From Clostridium gelidum (GTDB lineage Bacteria; Bacillota; Clostridia; Clostridiales; Clostridiaceae), in NCBI RefSeq assembly GCF_019977655.1, contig NZ_AP024849.1, forward strand, positions 4,435,001 to 4,499,000: a stretch of DNA of 64,000 bases. Direction: 5' to 3'. Within the stretch, counting starts at the first letter, position 1. Every line of letters starts with the position of its first letter. A program made the translations under genes and the position numbers. A model generated the notes under the pieces. It made no database searches. It was given only the letters and a program-made list of their open reading frames with translations, and had not been told where the DNA came from. Of this stretch, positions 1 through 8,871 are shown in pieces.

Positions 1-527
1 ATGGAGATGGTTTTTCTCTTATGCAAAAGCTTCGTGAAATTTCGACAGTTCCTATACTTTTTTTATCTGCTAGAGATGAAGATGAAAATAGACTTTTAGG
101 ACTTGGACTTGGTGCAGATGATTATATGACCAAACCATTTCTTCCTAGAGAATTAATCCTTAGGCTTAACATTATACTTAGAAGAACATATTTCCCCTCA
201 GGTATGAAACCTAAGGAAAAACCTACTTTTTATTTAGGCAATATGCTTATAGATATGAATAGTGGGACTATAAAAAAACAAGAAGAAGAATTAACCTTAA
301 CAGCTAAAGAGTATGCTTTGTTAGACAAGCTCTATGCTAACAAAGGAAATATTGTTACTATTGATGCCTTATGCAGAGCTGCCTGGGATGATAATTTATT
401 TGGATATGAAAATACACTAATGGTACATATAAGAAGACTCAGAGAAAAAATAGAACCAGAACCATCTCATCCAAAGTACCTTTTAACAGTAAGAGGCCTT
501 GGATATAAGCTTGTATTGGAGGCATAA
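1..527 (+). CDS. OmpR/PhoB-family response regulator (5' truncated by window edge)
   Basis: DNA-binding response regulator of a two-component system. The reading frame is open to the window edge (in-frame codons start at base 3), so the N-terminus with the phospho-acceptor Asp is missing. What remains is the end of the receiver domain, with the ADDYMTKPF segment containing the conserved Lys, then a winged-helix Trans_reg_C domain ending in VRGLGYKL. The stop at 525-527 is followed after one base by the histidine kinase start, so the two genes are co-transcribed and form a cognate pair. The inducing signal and target genes cannot be told from the sequence. Confidence 0.93.
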   Translation, partial: GDGFSLMQKLREISTVPILFLSARDEDENRLLGLGLGADDYMTKPFLPRELILRLNIILRRTYFPSGMKPKEKPTFYLGNMLIDMNSGTIKKQEEELTLTAKEYALLDKLYANKGNIVTIDALCRAAWDDNLFGYENTLMVHIRRLREKIEPEPSHPKYLLTVRGLGYKLVLEA

Positions 528-528
528 A

Positions 529-1884
529 ATGAAGGGAATAATGAAAATAATTTTACGTAATGTTCTCTCAGCTGGAGGAATTGCTGTATTACTATTAATA
601 ACTAATTTGATTATTTTAATTTCATGGGCAGCATATTCCAGTAAAGATCAAACCCCTAAATATAGTATATCTAATATTAGCCAAGATTTAAAAAGAGAAG
701 GTACAAACTATATATTATCTGATGAAGCTTCTTCTTTAATAACAGATAAATTTCAATGGGCAATGCTTTTAAGTGATGATGGGAAAGTTATATGGAGTAA
801 AAACTTACCAGAAGATGTTCCTTTAAGTTACACTTCTTCAGATATTGCATCTTTTTCTAAATGGTTTCTAAATGATTATCCAGTTAAGGAATGGCAACAT
901 GAAAATGGATTATTTGTTCTCGGTGATAGTAAAAATAGCACTTGGAAATATAATTTTGAAGCTTCTGAAATATCTATGTACAATGCTCCTAAGTGGTTAT
1001 TAGCTGGATTAATAATAAATTTTTTAATTGCTATATTATTAGCATTTTTATTTGGAATTCGTTTTTTTCTTTCTCTTCGTATAATTATAAAAGGAGTAGA
1101 AGATATGGCTGAAAAAAAGCCGATTTTGCTTAATATTAAAGGGGCTTTTAAAGATTTAGCAAACAACATAAATATCACATCTACAGAATTATTAAGACAG
1201 CAAAAATTAATAGAAAAAAGAGATACCGCAAGAAACAATTGGATTACCTCAGTATCCCATGATATCCGTACTCCACTTTCTATGATTATGGGCTATTCTA
1301 GTTCCTTAGAAAATAATAAAAATTTTTCTGAAGAAGAAAGAAAACAATTTAGCATTATAAGATTGCAAAGCGAAAAAATAAAGCAGCTAGTCAATGATTT
1401 AAATTTAACAGTAAAGCTTGAATATGAAATGCAGCCTTTAAACATTCAGCCTTTTTATATTGCAGAACTTGTTCGAAAGATAGTCGTAGATCATTTAAAT
1501 AATTTACGTGATGATAAATACACTCTACAACTTTCAGTTTCTGATGAGGTTCAAAGTTATATGATAAATGGTGATATGCGATTATTTGAACGTGCTCTTA
1601 ATAATATTATAGGAAATAGCATGAAACATAATGAAAATGGTTGTGATATTTCCATTGAAATGAAAAAGAAAAAAGAATACTGCATAATTGAAATTAAAGA
1701 TAATGGAACAGGCTTTAAAGATGATGTTTTAGAAAATCTAAACTCTTCTAATGAAATGCCTACTGGTACTTCACATGGTCTTGGACTTTTTATTGTAAAG
1801 CAAATTATTGCAGTACATGGTGGTACAATTCATTTTGAAAACTCAGAAAATGGTAGTAGCATAATATTGTATGTTAACAACTGA
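529..1884 (+). CDS. sensor histidine kinase, partner of the upstream response regulator
   Basis: Membrane sensor kinase of 451 aa. GGAGG at 518-522 lies 6 nt before the ATG at 529, so I use this start rather than the longer frame from 499. There is one transmembrane helix at about residues 8-32, an extracytoplasmic domain of about 120 residues, and a second helix at about 155-182. The cytoplasmic part has a HisKA domain with SVSHDIRTPLS (phospho-accepting His near residue 244) and an HATPase_c domain with NNIIGNSMKHN (N box), DNGTGF (G1) and HGLGLFIVK (G2). No additional sensing domain is recognisable, so the stimulus is unknown. Antibiotic-peptide sensing is common for such pairs, but no transporter lies within the window. 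Confidence 0.92.
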   Translation: MKGIMKIILRNVLSAGGIAVLLLITNLIILISWAAYSSKDQTPKYSISNISQDLKREGTNYILSDEASSLITDKFQWAMLLSDDGKVIWSKNLPEDVPLSYTSSDIASFSKWFLNDYPVKEWQHENGLFVLGDSKNSTWKYNFEASEISMYNAPKWLLAGLIINFLIAILLAFLFGIRFFLSLRIIIKGVEDMAEKKPILLNIKGAFKDLANNINITSTELLRQQKLIEKRDTARNNWITSVSHDIRTPLSMIMGYSSSLENNKNFSEEERKQFSIIRLQSEKIKQLVNDLNLTVKLEYEMQPLNIQPFYIAELVRKIVVDHLNNLRDDKYTLQLSVSDEVQSYMINGDMRLFERALNNIIGNSMKHNENGCDISIEMKKKKEYCIIEIKDNGTGFKDDVLENLNSSNEMPTGTSHGLGLFIVKQIIAVHGGTIHFENSENGSSIILYVNN

Positions 1885-1893
1885 TATTATAAA

Positions 1894-1930
1894 AAATGTG
1901 ATTATACAAACTTAATGTATAATCACATTT
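1894..1930. terminator. bidirectional terminator between the two-component genes and ribH
   Basis: A perfect 14-bp stem (1894-1907 with 1917-1930) with a 9-nt loop. On the minus strand it is followed by a T-run, so it ends the rib operon; it probably also stops the converging two-component transcript. Confidence 0.8.
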
Positions 1931-1978
1931 CCAAAATTCATATAAATAATTATCTTTATATAACTCTAAATATTTACT

Positions 1979-2443
1979 TTATTTTATTGTATTAAGTAAG
2001 TTAGCCATTTCAATAGCTGAAACTGCACATTCATATCCTTTATTTCCTGCCTTAGTTCCTGCTCTTTCTATTGCTTGCTCTATAGTATTTGTTGTAAGTA
2101 CACCAAATATTACTGGCTTTTCACTTTCAAGAGAAACATTTGCAATTCCCTTTGAAACTTCTGAACAAACTAAATCATAATGCAGCGTAGATCCTTTTAT
2201 TACTGCACCCAAACATATTACTCCATCATATTTAGAACTCTTAGCCATTTTTTTAGCTATCAATGGAATTTCAAATGCACCTGGCACCCATGCAATATCA
2301 ATATCTTCTTCTTTTACTCCATGTCTTTTTAATCCATCTAATGCACCATCTAAAAGCTTACCACCAATAAATTCATTAAATCTTCCTATTACTATTCCAA
2401 ACTTTAATCCTTCTGATATCAAATTTCCTTCAAATATATTCAT
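1979..2443 (-). CDS. ribH: 6,7-dimethyl-8-ribityllumazine synthase
   Basis: Penultimate step of riboflavin synthesis: condenses 5-amino-6-ribitylaminouracil with 3,4-dihydroxy-2-butanone 4-phosphate. The 154-aa protein spans the whole lumazine synthase family, with GRFNEFIGGKLLDGAL near the N-terminus, WVPGAFEIPL, and GAVIKGSTLHYDLV carrying the active-site His. The frame opens earlier, but TCCTCC at 2451-2456 (an SD on the minus strand) is 7 nt from the ATG at 2443, and the upstream ATG would overlap that SD. It is the last gene of the FMN-controlled rib operon and ends just before the terminator at 1894-1930. Confidence 0.96.
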   Translation of the reverse strand: MNIFEGNLISEGLKFGIVIGRFNEFIGGKLLDGALDGLKRHGVKEEDIDIAWVPGAFEIPLIAKKMAKSSKYDGVICLGAVIKGSTLHYDLVCSEVSKGIANVSLESEKPVIFGVLTTNTIEQAIERAGTKAGNKGYECAVSAIEMANLLNTIK

Positions 2444-2573
2444 TACTTTTTCCTCCATTATTTTAATTATTTTTTGTATAAATTTTATTATATAATTACT
2501 AATTTATTAATGATTAAACTTATCACTTCTAAATTTGTATTAACAGGCCAAAATTAAATTGTATATGTTAGTT

Positions 2574-3767
2574 TTATATATTTAATAAATGATTCATTCT
2601 TTCTTTTTTAGTTTTTAAGTAAAATTCATCATTTTTGTTTAAAGGCATTTGTATTGAAACTCTTTCAGCTACTTCAATATTATATTTTTCAAGACCTTGT
2701 ATTTTTGCTGGATTATTTGTAATTAAATTAATTCTATTTATTCCCAAAATTTTAAGCATATCTGCACTTACTTTATAATCTCTCATATCATCTTTAAATC
2801 CTAAAGCTAAATTTGCATCAACTGTATCTAATCCCGTATCTTGAAGTGCATATGCTTTTAATTTATTTAAGAGACCTATTCCACGACCTTCTTGCCTCAT
2901 ATATAAAAGTACTCCACGATCTTCTTTTTCTATCATTTCCATAGCTTTTGCATATTGCTCACCGCAATCACATTTTCTAGAACCTAAAGCATCTCCAGTT
3001 AAACATTCAGAATGAACTCTTACTAGTACTGGTTCACAGGTTGTAATATCTCCTTTTATTAATGCCAAATGACACTTTTCACTGTCTTTTTCTTTAAATC
3101 CACAAACCTTAAAATCTCCAAATTTTGTTGGTAATTTAGCTTCTGCTTCCTTAGATACACTTAAATCATATTTTTTTCTATATTCTATTAACATCTCTAC
3201 AGATAAAATTTTCAAATCATGTACTTCAGAAAATTCAATTAAATCCTCTCTTCTTGCCATGTGCCCATCATCTTTAACTATTTCACATATAGCAGCTGCA
3301 CCTTTAAAACCTGCAAGTTTTGCTAAATCCACTGAAGCTTCAGTATGACCAACTCTTTCTAATACACCATTTTTTTTAGCTATTAAAGGAAATACATGTC
3401 CTGGTCTTCTAAAATCAAGTTTATCTGTTGAAGTTACAAGCTTATTTATTGTATAAGCTCTTTCAAATGCTGATATACCTGTTGTTGTATCTATATGATC
3501 AACAGCTACAGTAAATGCAGTTTCATGATTATCTGTATTTTTTTCAACCATTGGATTTAATCCGAGTCTTATTGCAATTTCCTCTTCTATTGGTGCACAT
3601 ACAAGTCCTCTTGCATACTTAATCATAAAATTAATATTTTCGCCAGTTGCTAGTTCTGCTGGAATTACTAAATCTCCTTCATTTTCTCTCCCCTCATCAT
3701 CTACAATTATTACCATTTTTCCTTCTTTAATATCTTTTATTGCTTCTTCTACACTACAAAAATTCAT
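2574..3767 (-). CDS. ribBA: bifunctional DHBP synthase / GTP cyclohydrolase II
   Basis: Two-domain enzyme of 397 aa that feeds both branches of riboflavin synthesis. Residues ~1-200 are 3,4-dihydroxy-2-butanone-4-phosphate synthase (acidic EGRENEGDL motif near residue 28, RRPGHVFPL). Residues ~205-397 are GTP cyclohydrolase II, with the zinc cysteines in SECLTGDALGSRKCDCGEQ and the catalytic stretch MRQEGRGIGL. Both active sites look intact. It lies between ribE and ribH in the same transcript. The 130-nt gaps on both sides contain no recognisable promoter or terminator. Confidence 0.97.
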   Translation of the reverse strand: MNFCSVEEAIKDIKEGKMVIIVDDEGRENEGDLVIPAELATGENINFMIKYARGLVCAPIEEEIAIRLGLNPMVEKNTDNHETAFTVAVDHIDTTTGISAFERAYTINKLVTSTDKLDFRRPGHVFPLIAKKNGVLERVGHTEASVDLAKLAGFKGAAAICEIVKDDGHMARREDLIEFSEVHDLKILSVEMLIEYRKKYDLSVSKEAEAKLPTKFGDFKVCGFKEKDSEKCHLALIKGDITTCEPVLVRVHSECLTGDALGSRKCDCGEQYAKAMEMIEKEDRGVLLYMRQEGRGIGLLNKLKAYALQDTGLDTVDANLALGFKDDMRDYKVSADMLKILGINRINLITNNPAKIQGLEKYNIEVAERVSIQMPLNKNDEFYLKTKKERMNHLLNI

Positions 3768-3902
3768 AATCCTATCTCCCTACATTAATAATTTATTTTT
3801 ACATAATACTAATTCAATTCAATATCATAAACATTCCTTAGAACTCTCAGTTAACAAATTGTACTGCTAAATTTGTTATTTTCTTTTCCTATATACCTTA
3901 AT

Positions 3903-4559
3903 CTAAAATCCATTCTTCATTAAAAAATCCATTGTAATATTACTAGTTTCTTTAATTTCTTGCTCTTCATTTTTTATATTAATAAATTTTTCTAAATACT
4001 TACCTACTAAATCACATTCTAAGTTTACTTTAGAATTAATTTGTTTATCTATAAGAATCGTATTTTCAAGAGTATGCGGTATAACTGAAACCTTAAATAC
4101 TTCCTCGGAAACTGTAGCAACTGTTAAGCTTATTCCATCTATTCCAATAGAGCCCTTATATATGATGTACTTTAAAACCTCTTTAGGTGCAGAAATTGTA
4201 AACCAAGTTCCATCTCTTTCTTCTTTTATTGAAACTATGGTGCCAACTCCATCTATATGTCCGCTAACAATATGTCCACCAAGTCTATCACTAAGTCTTA
4301 ATGCTCTTTCAAGGTTTAACTTATCACCAACTTTTAAACTACCTAAGTTACTTTTTGCTAAAGTTTCTCCCATTACCTCTGCTTTAAATGAATCTGAACT
4401 TTTCTCTCTAATCGTTAGACAAACTCCATTTGTAGCTATACTGTCTCCTATTTTAGCGTCTTCCAAAACTCTGCTACATTTGATTTCCATAACTCCAAAA
4501 CCATTTCCTATACTAAGTTCTTTAAGGGTTCCAACTTCTTCAATAATTCCAGTAAACAT
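3903..4559 (-). CDS. ribE: riboflavin synthase, alpha subunit
   Basis: Dismutation of two 6,7-dimethyl-8-ribityllumazine molecules to riboflavin. The 218-aa protein has the hallmark MFTGIIEEVG start and two tandem lumazine-binding beta-barrel repeats (~1-95 and ~97-190); the second begins with GGHIVSGHIDGVGT. An AAGGAGG SD lies just before the ATG. The tail after ~190 is longer than the fold needs and ends TMDFLMKNGF. It follows ribD in the operon. The Bacillus name for the same gene is ribE; E. coli calls it ribC. Confidence 0.96.
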   Translation of the reverse strand: MFTGIIEEVGTLKELSIGNGFGVMEIKCSRVLEDAKIGDSIATNGVCLTIREKSSDSFKAEVMGETLAKSNLGSLKVGDKLNLERALRLSDRLGGHIVSGHIDGVGTIVSIKEERDGTWFTISAPKEVLKYIIYKGSIGIDGISLTVATVSEEVFKVSVIPHTLENTILIDKQINSKVNLECDLVGKYLEKFINIKNEEQEIKETSNITMDFLMKNGF

Positions 4560-4630
4560 TTTGCCTCCTTATTTTTTTATACTTTGATGCACTTTTTGTT
4601 AAAGTTGCTTTTTAAGTTATAATTACTTTA

Positions 4631-5719
4631 TTAACTATGCCTTATATATCCTTCAACTACTAAATCTTCACCAATTTTTCTATAACTCAAATTCTTTAAA
4701 TTAACTGCATCATCTAATTTAGAAAAACCCATTCCAGCTATACAGCTTTTACTATTTTCTCCACCTAATATTTTAGGAGCTATATAAAAAATTGCTTTAT
4801 CTACTATATCTTCTTCCAGTGCAGAAAAATTTAATGTTCCTCCACCTTCAATAAGTATAGAATCTACACCTTCTTGCCCTAGGCTTTTTACAAGTTCTTT
4901 TAAATTTACTCTATCATTCTTTTTTGAAACTTCTATAACCTTAACTCCTAAGTCTCTTAAAGATTGTTTCTTCTCTTCACTTGAGCTTAATGTAGTTGCA
5001 ACAATAGTGAGTTTATCATTATTTTTAACTAATTTTGAATCTAGTGGAATCCTAAGATTAGTATCTAAAACAATTCTTATTAATCTCTTTTCATTATTAA
5101 CTCTGCATGTAAGAAATGGATCATCAGCAATAACTGTGTTAACACCTACCATAATTGAACTCAATCTATTCCTTAAATTTTGTGCATCTTCTCTAGATTC
5201 TTTAGAAGTAATCCATTTAGATTCTCCACTATAGGTTGCTATTTTTCCATCTAATGATATAGCACTTTTTAAAACTACAAATGGAATTTTTGATGTAATA
5301 TATTTTATAAATATCTCATTTAACTTTTTGCATTCTTCTTCTTTAACCCCAACCTCAACTTCAATTCCATGTTCTTTTAATTTTTCAATACTTTTTCCGG
5401 AAACTAGTTCATTTGGGTCTAACATTCCTATTACAACTCTTTTGAATTTCTTTTCAATTATTAAATCTACACATGGAGGTGTTTTTCCATAATGGGCACA
5501 AGGTTCCAATGTAACATAAATAGTACTACCTTCTACTGGTTCCACTGCATTTTTCACAGCATTTCTTTCCGCATGAGCTTCACCATAACATTCATGGTAT
5601 CCTTCTCCTATTATTTGACCATTTTTTACTATAACAGCACCTACTAATGGATTAGGATTTACTTTCCCAATTCCCATCGCAGCTAATTCCAGGGCTTTTT
5701 CCATATATTTTTCATCCAA
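4631..5719 (-). CDS. ribD: riboflavin biosynthesis deaminase/reductase (UUG start)
   Basis: Second and third steps of the pathway: deaminates, then reduces, the pyrimidine made by GTP cyclohydrolase II. Residues 1-145 are a cytidine-deaminase-like zinc domain with HAE (49-51) and PCAHYGKTPPC (Cys74 and Cys83). Residues ~145-362 are the RibD_C reductase domain (SLDGKIA, WITSKESR, IEGGG). The start is TTG at 5719, set by GGGAGAT 8 nt upstream; the nearby ATG at 5715 is in another frame. First gene of the rib operon, behind an FMN riboswitch, a terminator at 5960-5988 and a second terminator at 5773-5807. Confidence 0.96.
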   Translation of the reverse strand: MDEKYMEKALELAAMGIGKVNPNPLVGAVIVKNGQIIGEGYHECYGEAHAERNAVKNAVEPVEGSTIYVTLEPCAHYGKTPPCVDLIIEKKFKRVVIGMLDPNELVSGKSIEKLKEHGIEVEVGVKEEECKKLNEIFIKYITSKIPFVVLKSAISLDGKIATYSGESKWITSKESREDAQNLRNRLSSIMVGVNTVIADDPFLTCRVNNEKRLIRIVLDTNLRIPLDSKLVKNNDKLTIVATTLSSSEEKKQSLRDLGVKVIEVSKKNDRVNLKELVKSLGQEGVDSILIEGGGTLNFSALEEDIVDKAIFYIAPKILGGENSKSCIAGMGFSKLDDAVNLKNLSYRKIGEDLVVEGYIRHS

Positions 5720-5772
5720 GAATTATCATCTCCCTTTCTATACATTTTGCCCATTATAAATTTCTAAATTCA

Positions 5773-5807
5773 AAAAACTCTAAAGATTTAAAATCTTCAG
5801 AGTTTTT
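5773..5807 (-). terminator. second intrinsic terminator in the ribD leader
   Basis: A 15-bp stem with one mismatch (5773-5788 with 5792-5807), a 3-nt loop and a T6 run on the minus strand. It lies between the riboswitch terminator and the ribD ribosome-binding site, so any read-through must also pass this hairpin. Confidence 0.7.
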
Positions 5808-5959
5808 ATTATAAATGGCAATTATTAATTTTATTTACAATTAAAATTTCAAAGTAATTTGCATGACTTTTGATTCTTTTTTAAAAATACATAAAGTTAT
5901 GAGTGCTTTATATATATAATAATATATGTTTCAATATATTATCTTACTAAAATCAAAAA

Positions 5960-5988
5960 GCCCTGAATTTTTCAAAAAAATTCAGGGC
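5960..5988 (-). terminator. terminator of the FMN riboswitch expression platform
   Basis: A 13-bp stem (5960-5972 with 5976-5988) with a 3-nt loop and a T5 run on the minus strand, about 60 nt after the aptamer. Standard transcription-attenuation arrangement of an FMN riboswitch. Confidence 0.85.
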
Positions 5989-6048
5989 ACAAATACAAAC
6001 TAATAAGAATACTTAAAATTTTAATTTTAAATATAATTTATATTAATT

Positions 6049-6164
6049 ATCATCTTCTAACATCCAGACTATAACTGTAGGCTCCGGAATTATACCGGAT
6101 CTGCTTTTTAAAGCTCGCGGGCTATACCGCCAGTAGGGAATCTCACCCAACCCCGAAGACACTT
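6049..6164 (-). promoter_or_regulatory. FMN riboswitch (RFN element)
   Basis: Aptamer that binds flavin mononucleotide and turns off the downstream rib genes. Read on the minus strand it shows the diagnostic blocks of the class: TCTTCGGGG at the 5' side, GGTGAGATTCCCTAC, GGCGGTATAGCCCGCGAGC, a variable hairpin (CCGGTATAATTCCGG), then TAGTCTGGATG and closing AGAAGA that pairs with TCTTC of the start. A terminator follows at 5960-5988. A weak promoter match (TTTACA, 17 nt, TACCAT) lies upstream at about 6184-6214. Confidence 0.95.
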
Positions 6165-6214
6165 TATTCAATTTACTATTGTATGGTATCACATGATTAT
6201 ATTTATGTAAAGTA

Positions 6215-7465
6215 TTAGTTAAAAGTTATCATATCAAAATCTTTTTTCTTTTCCTTAACCCATTGAATCATCTTAGGGTCATTCCAGACCTCTAATCCCA
6301 AACTAGCATATCTTATAGCTTCTTCTTCACTTCCAAATTTAATCAAATGTGGCACAGAACTTGGAATTGTTTTTTGCTTTACTATATATGGTATTACAAA
6401 TGAGTTTCTCTTATATGCTCGTCTTAATGCATTTTCTGCTGCCTTAATTTCATTAGTTTTATATAAAAATGCAACTCTACTATAATTTATAGCTGCTGAA
6501 TTATCTTTTTCATATTTTTCTAATAAATCTTTTAACTCTGGATATCTTTGTTCAGTTAATAGCCAATTTGCGAGTAAACTTCTAATCATTAAGTTATCTT
6601 GCTCATTATATTTTAAAATTTCAAGAGCATTTTCTATTGCTGCTTCTTTTTCTCCATTTTCCCACAAATGAACAGCTAAACTGTATTTAGCACCAAAAAG
6701 AGGTTCAGCTATTTTTAGTTCAAATATTTGCGGCTCTGCAGTTTCTAAATTATCTATTCTTAATAGATTTTGTGCTGCCTTAACTGCTTTTTCTAAAAGA
6801 GCTTTCTTCTCAAGATTATTTAAACTAGAATTCTTTGATAAAATAATATATGCATCTGCACAATCTTCATATATTTTTAGTGCCTCTTTTGCATACTTTG
6901 CTTTATTGTTATAATTCTTTTGCTTCCATGCATAATCTAAGATTCTTTCTGCTGCTACAAAATTCTTATGAACAGCAAATTTAAAAGGTTCTTCTTGTTG
7001 TTTTTCAATCTTTTCACTTGATTTTGATATATCATCCAATGTGACTGTAACTTCTTGTTTCTCTTCTAATCTATTGTTTATTGAATTTTTTATGTTTTTA
7101 TCATTATCAAGTATCCATTGTTTATTTTCTTTTGATAAATCTAATAATTTTTGTACTTCTTTTGATTTAGTTGAGCCTGTACTACCACTAACACCAAATG
7201 CCTTATATAAATCAGTAGCCTTAATATATGGCTCTTCTTTCGAATCAAATAAATTATTTATAGTTCCTATAGCATGCACTATTCCGGCTGCCCATGAAAG
7301 ACTTTTTCCCTTTTTTAATTGTTCTTCATTGTTTAAAAATAATGTTTCTGCAGCTCCAATACAAATATTCTTGTATTCATCACTAAGATATTCACTTGAA
7401 AAACTTTTTATCTTATCAATTATTTCCTCATATTTGTTAGCTATTACGTTAGATAATTCTTGCAT
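6215..7465 (-). CDS. DUF6398 domain protein with TPR-like C-terminal repeats
   Basis: Function unknown. The 416-aa protein has two parts. Residues ~10-115 match the DUF6398 family as I know it: a helical domain with LKKGKSLSWAAGIVHAIGTINNLFD and then FGVSGSTGSTKSKEVQKLL, reminiscent of a cyclin-box or helix-turn-helix fold. After a charged linker, residues ~170-405 are all helical with repeated hydrophobic/Ala patterns (KYAKEALKIYEDCADAYIILS, AIENALEILKYNEQDNLMIRSLLANWL, AAENALRRAYKRNSFVIPYIV) typical of tetratricopeptide or ST7-like repeats. No signal peptide or membrane helix. SD AAGGAG upstream. It is a single gene, not clearly part of the rib operon that follows. Confidence 0.75.
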   Translation of the reverse strand: MQELSNVIANKYEEIIDKIKSFSSEYLSDEYKNICIGAAETLFLNNEEQLKKGKSLSWAAGIVHAIGTINNLFDSKEEPYIKATDLYKAFGVSGSTGSTKSKEVQKLLDLSKENKQWILDNDKNIKNSINNRLEEKQEVTVTLDDISKSSEKIEKQQEEPFKFAVHKNFVAAERILDYAWKQKNYNNKAKYAKEALKIYEDCADAYIILSKNSSLNNLEKKALLEKAVKAAQNLLRIDNLETAEPQIFELKIAEPLFGAKYSLAVHLWENGEKEAAIENALEILKYNEQDNLMIRSLLANWLLTEQRYPELKDLLEKYEKDNSAAINYSRVAFLYKTNEIKAAENALRRAYKRNSFVIPYIVKQKTIPSSVPHLIKFGSEEEAIRYASLGLEVWNDPKMIQWVKEKKKDFDMITFN

Positions 7466-7810
7466 TCTTTTTATAGCTCCTTTATAAAAGTCTTTAATAA
7501 ATTTGATTTTATCCTATAACAAGTACTATTTACAAGTATATTCATCAAATTTATATTTCTATATCTAAATTATTCATATTTAAATATAAAAAATATCATA
7601 TATTGTTTTATGAATTCAATCACGATATATTATAGCACATTATTTACAAATATATCTACTTATTAATTTTTATGATTTTATTTGTTTTTCATCACATTTA
7701 TATTTTATCCACATTGAAATTAAAATTATATACTATATACTTATTTTGATATATATTTATAATTTTCTTCATAAAGATATTAATATAATAATTTTTAATA
7801 GGAAATATAT
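7466..7810. other. AT-rich intergenic region between divergent genes
   Basis: About 345 bases with no supported gene or RNA. A candidate promoter for the plus-strand amidase gene is TTGAAA at 7714-7719 and TATACT at 7736-7741 (16-bp spacer). The rest is nearly pure A/T, so other promoter-like matches there are not trustworthy. Confidence 0.5.
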
Positions 7811-8794
7811 ATGTTATCAAAAAGTTTATATAATCTATGTGCTTTGCTTTCAACTCCTTACGATAATCTTAATTCAAGTTCTAATAATATTTATGATTTA
7901 GATAACTCTTTACTGCAAGAAATATATTTAAAGAAATTATTTGATTTTGAATGGAGTAAAAAACTGAATTCTATATTTAAAAATTTTCAGTTTGACTACA
8001 ACTATAATATAATAGATCAAAACTTCAAATTTATCAAACTAAAGCTTAATTTTAAAGCCTCTTTCATTATACAGAATTATCCAAACAATATCCCCTCTGC
8101 TTGCCTTCATGAATATATTGTTATTTTAGAACATTTACAGGGTAAATATCAAATACAATTCTTACTAGAAAAAGAAGAAAAGCCCGCTTTGTATTACTAT
8201 GTATTAGAAACAGATTTATCAAATATAGATAATTCTATTTTTTATAAAAGCAGAATTTCAGAAGAAAATAACATTTCTTTAATTGATTCATTATATGAAA
8301 CCTTTATGACTTCTAATTTCTTTTCTAATAGCAATCATGCCGAAAGAAAAGTTTCTAATTTTAATATAGAAGAAGCTTGTAATTATGCTGAAAGATTCGC
8401 ATTAAATTATAATCCTAACTACAAATCTTTTGCAGGCATTGGTGGAGATTGTACCAACTTTATGTCTCAAATTCTTCATGCTGGTGGCTTTAAACAAACT
8501 CCAACTTGGAAACCTTATACTCATGTTTGGATTAGAGTCCAAGAGTTTTACGCATACCTAACAACACATAAATTAGGCACTAATCTTCCTGATGATAAAT
8601 CGTTAGATAAAGGTTGCTTAATTCAATTTTATACTCCTGCTATAGGTAGATTTTTTCATAATGGCTTTATTACTTACAAACTTCAAAATAATGATTGTCT
8701 TTATTGCTGTCATAGTTATGATAAGCTAAATTATCCACTTAGCCAGATTTATCCACATAGATATCCTAAAATTAGAGCATTAACATTTAACTAA
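7811..8794 (+). CDS. putative cysteine amidase-domain protein (Amidase_6), no signal peptide
   Basis: 327 aa. The C-terminal ~150 residues match the putative amidase domain of clostridial and bacillar proteins (Amidase_6 family). It begins EEACNYAERFALNYNPNYKSF; GGDCTNFMSQILHAGG holds the likely nucleophile Cys; FFHNGFITY supplies the likely His; and HSYD is near the end. The N-terminal ~170 residues are not recognised. Relatives are often exported cell-wall enzymes, but here I see neither a signal peptide nor a membrane helix, so a cytoplasmic or non-classically released protein is likely. The substrate is unknown. It stands alone, divergent from the DUF6398 gene, with a weak SD (AGGA). Confidence 0.75.
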   Translation: MLSKSLYNLCALLSTPYDNLNSSSNNIYDLDNSLLQEIYLKKLFDFEWSKKLNSIFKNFQFDYNYNIIDQNFKFIKLKLNFKASFIIQNYPNNIPSACLHEYIVILEHLQGKYQIQFLLEKEEKPALYYYVLETDLSNIDNSIFYKSRISEENNISLIDSLYETFMTSNFFSNSNHAERKVSNFNIEEACNYAERFALNYNPNYKSFAGIGGDCTNFMSQILHAGGFKQTPTWKPYTHVWIRVQEFYAYLTTHKLGTNLPDDKSLDKGCLIQFYTPAIGRFFHNGFITYKLQNNDCLYCCHSYDKLNYPLSQIYPHRYPKIRALTFN

Positions 8795-8800
8795 AATAAA

Positions 8801-8835
8801 AAGATACCTTAGTCTTATTTTAGCCAAGGTATCTT
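8801..8835. terminator. terminator between the amidase gene and purB
   Basis: A 10-bp stem (8801-8810 with 8826-8835), loop of 15 nt, followed on the minus strand by TTTTATTTT. It serves purB and lies 7 nt after the converging amidase gene. Confidence 0.75.
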
Positions 8836-8871
8836 CATATAAATATCTAAAATCTTATTATAATATTTAAG

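Noticed and set aside
876..1238. 120-codon open frame on the minus strand inside the histidine kinase gene
   Set aside because: It lies wholly opposite a well-supported gene, has no SD and no recognisable family; composition reflects the antisense of kinase codons.
6215..7465. Membership of the rib operon
   Set aside because: The riboswitch with its own putative promoter begins after this gene and controls ribD, not the gene upstream.
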